Part shown: positions 5,834 to 6,128 of the stretch, in pieces
Layout: each line of letters begins with the position of its first letter
Position numbering within the stretch: position 1 is the stretch's first letter
Made by a program: the position numbers and the translations under genes
Notes under the pieces: model-generated
Database searches by the model: none
What the model was told of the DNA's origin: nothing
The model's input: only the letters and a program-made list of their open reading frames with translations
Source: DAIRUQ01 sp036803245
Lineage (GTDB): Bacteria > Chloroflexota > Anaerolineae > UBA1429
NCBI GenBank assembly: GCA_036803245.1
Contig: DAIRUQ010000138.1
Span: 1 to 6,128, forward strand
DNA: 6,128 nt
Direction: 5' to 3'

Positions 5834-6128
5834 ATGGAAGTCACGAAAACCCAACCCGATTGCCAGGTTCCTTGTCTGCAGCAGATCGCCGAGGCGGACG
5901 CCAATCTACCACCAATATCACTCGTCACACGTATCAAACTGATGATTCGCAGGCGCATGAGTCCGAGCCGGGAACGCGCGTTCAAGCGGCGCACGAACGA
6001 CGCGATGAACTGGCTGGGGAGGCTCACGGGGCGGGGGGTCAAACCATCCAGCCCGCCCCCCACCCTATCCCAACCCCTGCAGGCCGGCGACGTGGTACGC
6101 GTGCGGTCAGCGGAGGAGATCGGTGCGA
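5834..6128 (+). CDS. Uncharacterised cluster-associated protein, N-terminal part (3' end outside window)
   Basis: An open frame starts at ATG 5834 and stays open for 98 codons to the right edge; it has no stop in the window. AGAGGA at 5817-5822 is a candidate ribosome binding site, 11 nt upstream. The frame is closed by TGA at 5762-5764 and has no ATG or GTG between there and 5834, so this start is the only good one. Residues 1-30 are polar with two cysteines (10 and 14). About 33-65 is very basic (RIKLMIRRRM, FKRRTND). Residues 70-82 are proline/serine rich, and the segment LQAGDVVRVRSAEEIGA (82-98) begins a conserved-looking domain. From memory, the pattern GDxVRVRSxEEI opens a domain of unknown function found in proteins encoded in bacterial polysaccharide and secondary-metabolite clusters, but I could not verify this. 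No catalytic function is assigned. Spacing of 69 nt from the phosphoglycosyl transferase suggests the same operon. Confidence 0.7.
   Translation, partial: MEVTKTQPDCQVPCLQQIAEADANLPPISLVTRIKLMIRRRMSPSRERAFKRRTNDAMNWLGRLTGRGVKPSSPPPTLSQPLQAGDVVRVRSAEEIGA

Noticed and set aside
5709..5942. A 77-codon + strand frame ending at 5942, including an internal ATG at 5769.
   Set aside because: It overlaps the end of the phosphoglycosyl transferase and the start of the frame at 5834. The product is Ser/Arg/Pro-rich with no motif, and the 5834 frame has a clearer ribosome binding site and a conserved-looking segment.

Overview
The window is a GC-rich bacterial fragment (roughly two thirds G+C by eye). 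It carries part of a surface-polysaccharide biosynthesis cluster (exopolysaccharide, capsule or O-antigen type). All seven supported genes lie on the + strand with short gaps or an overlap, and good purine-rich ribosome binding sites precede most of them, so the layout reads as one operon cut at both ends. I see no transposase, integrase, tRNA, rRNA or CRISPR repeat. The sequence alone does not fix the phylum; the gene mix is compatible with many environmental Gram-negative or Chloroflexota-type bacteria.

Layout: (1) 1-330, the 3' end of a left-handed beta-helix (hexapeptide repeat) O-acyltransferase. (2) 425-1729, a GT-B fold family 4 glycosyltransferase of the WbuB/WcaI type. (3) A 118-nt intergenic leader containing a strong imperfect hairpin. 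(4) 1848-2882, a GDP-mannose 3,5-epimerase-like short-chain dehydrogenase with the diagnostic plant-enzyme motifs. (5) 2907-3875, a FemAB-like GNAT-fold acyl/aminoacyl transferase. (6) 3928-5157, a DegT/DnrJ/EryC1/StrS PLP-dependent sugar aminotransferase close to the ArnB/PglE type. (7) 5117-5764, a small monotopic phosphoglycosyl transferase (bacterial sugar transferase family), overlapping the aminotransferase by 41 nt. (8) 5834 to the window end, the start of a gene for a poorly characterised protein, running off the right edge.

How they could work together (inference): the aminotransferase makes a nucleotide-linked amino sugar, and the phosphoglycosyl transferase loads the first sugar phosphate onto undecaprenyl phosphate at the inner membrane. 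The GT4 enzyme adds a further sugar. The epimerase supplies GDP-L-galactose or GDP-L-gulose as a rare donor. The two acyltransferases decorate the glycan, with the FemAB-like protein a candidate for acylating the amino group. The 4,6-dehydratase that would feed the aminotransferase, the flippase and the polymerase are not in the window.
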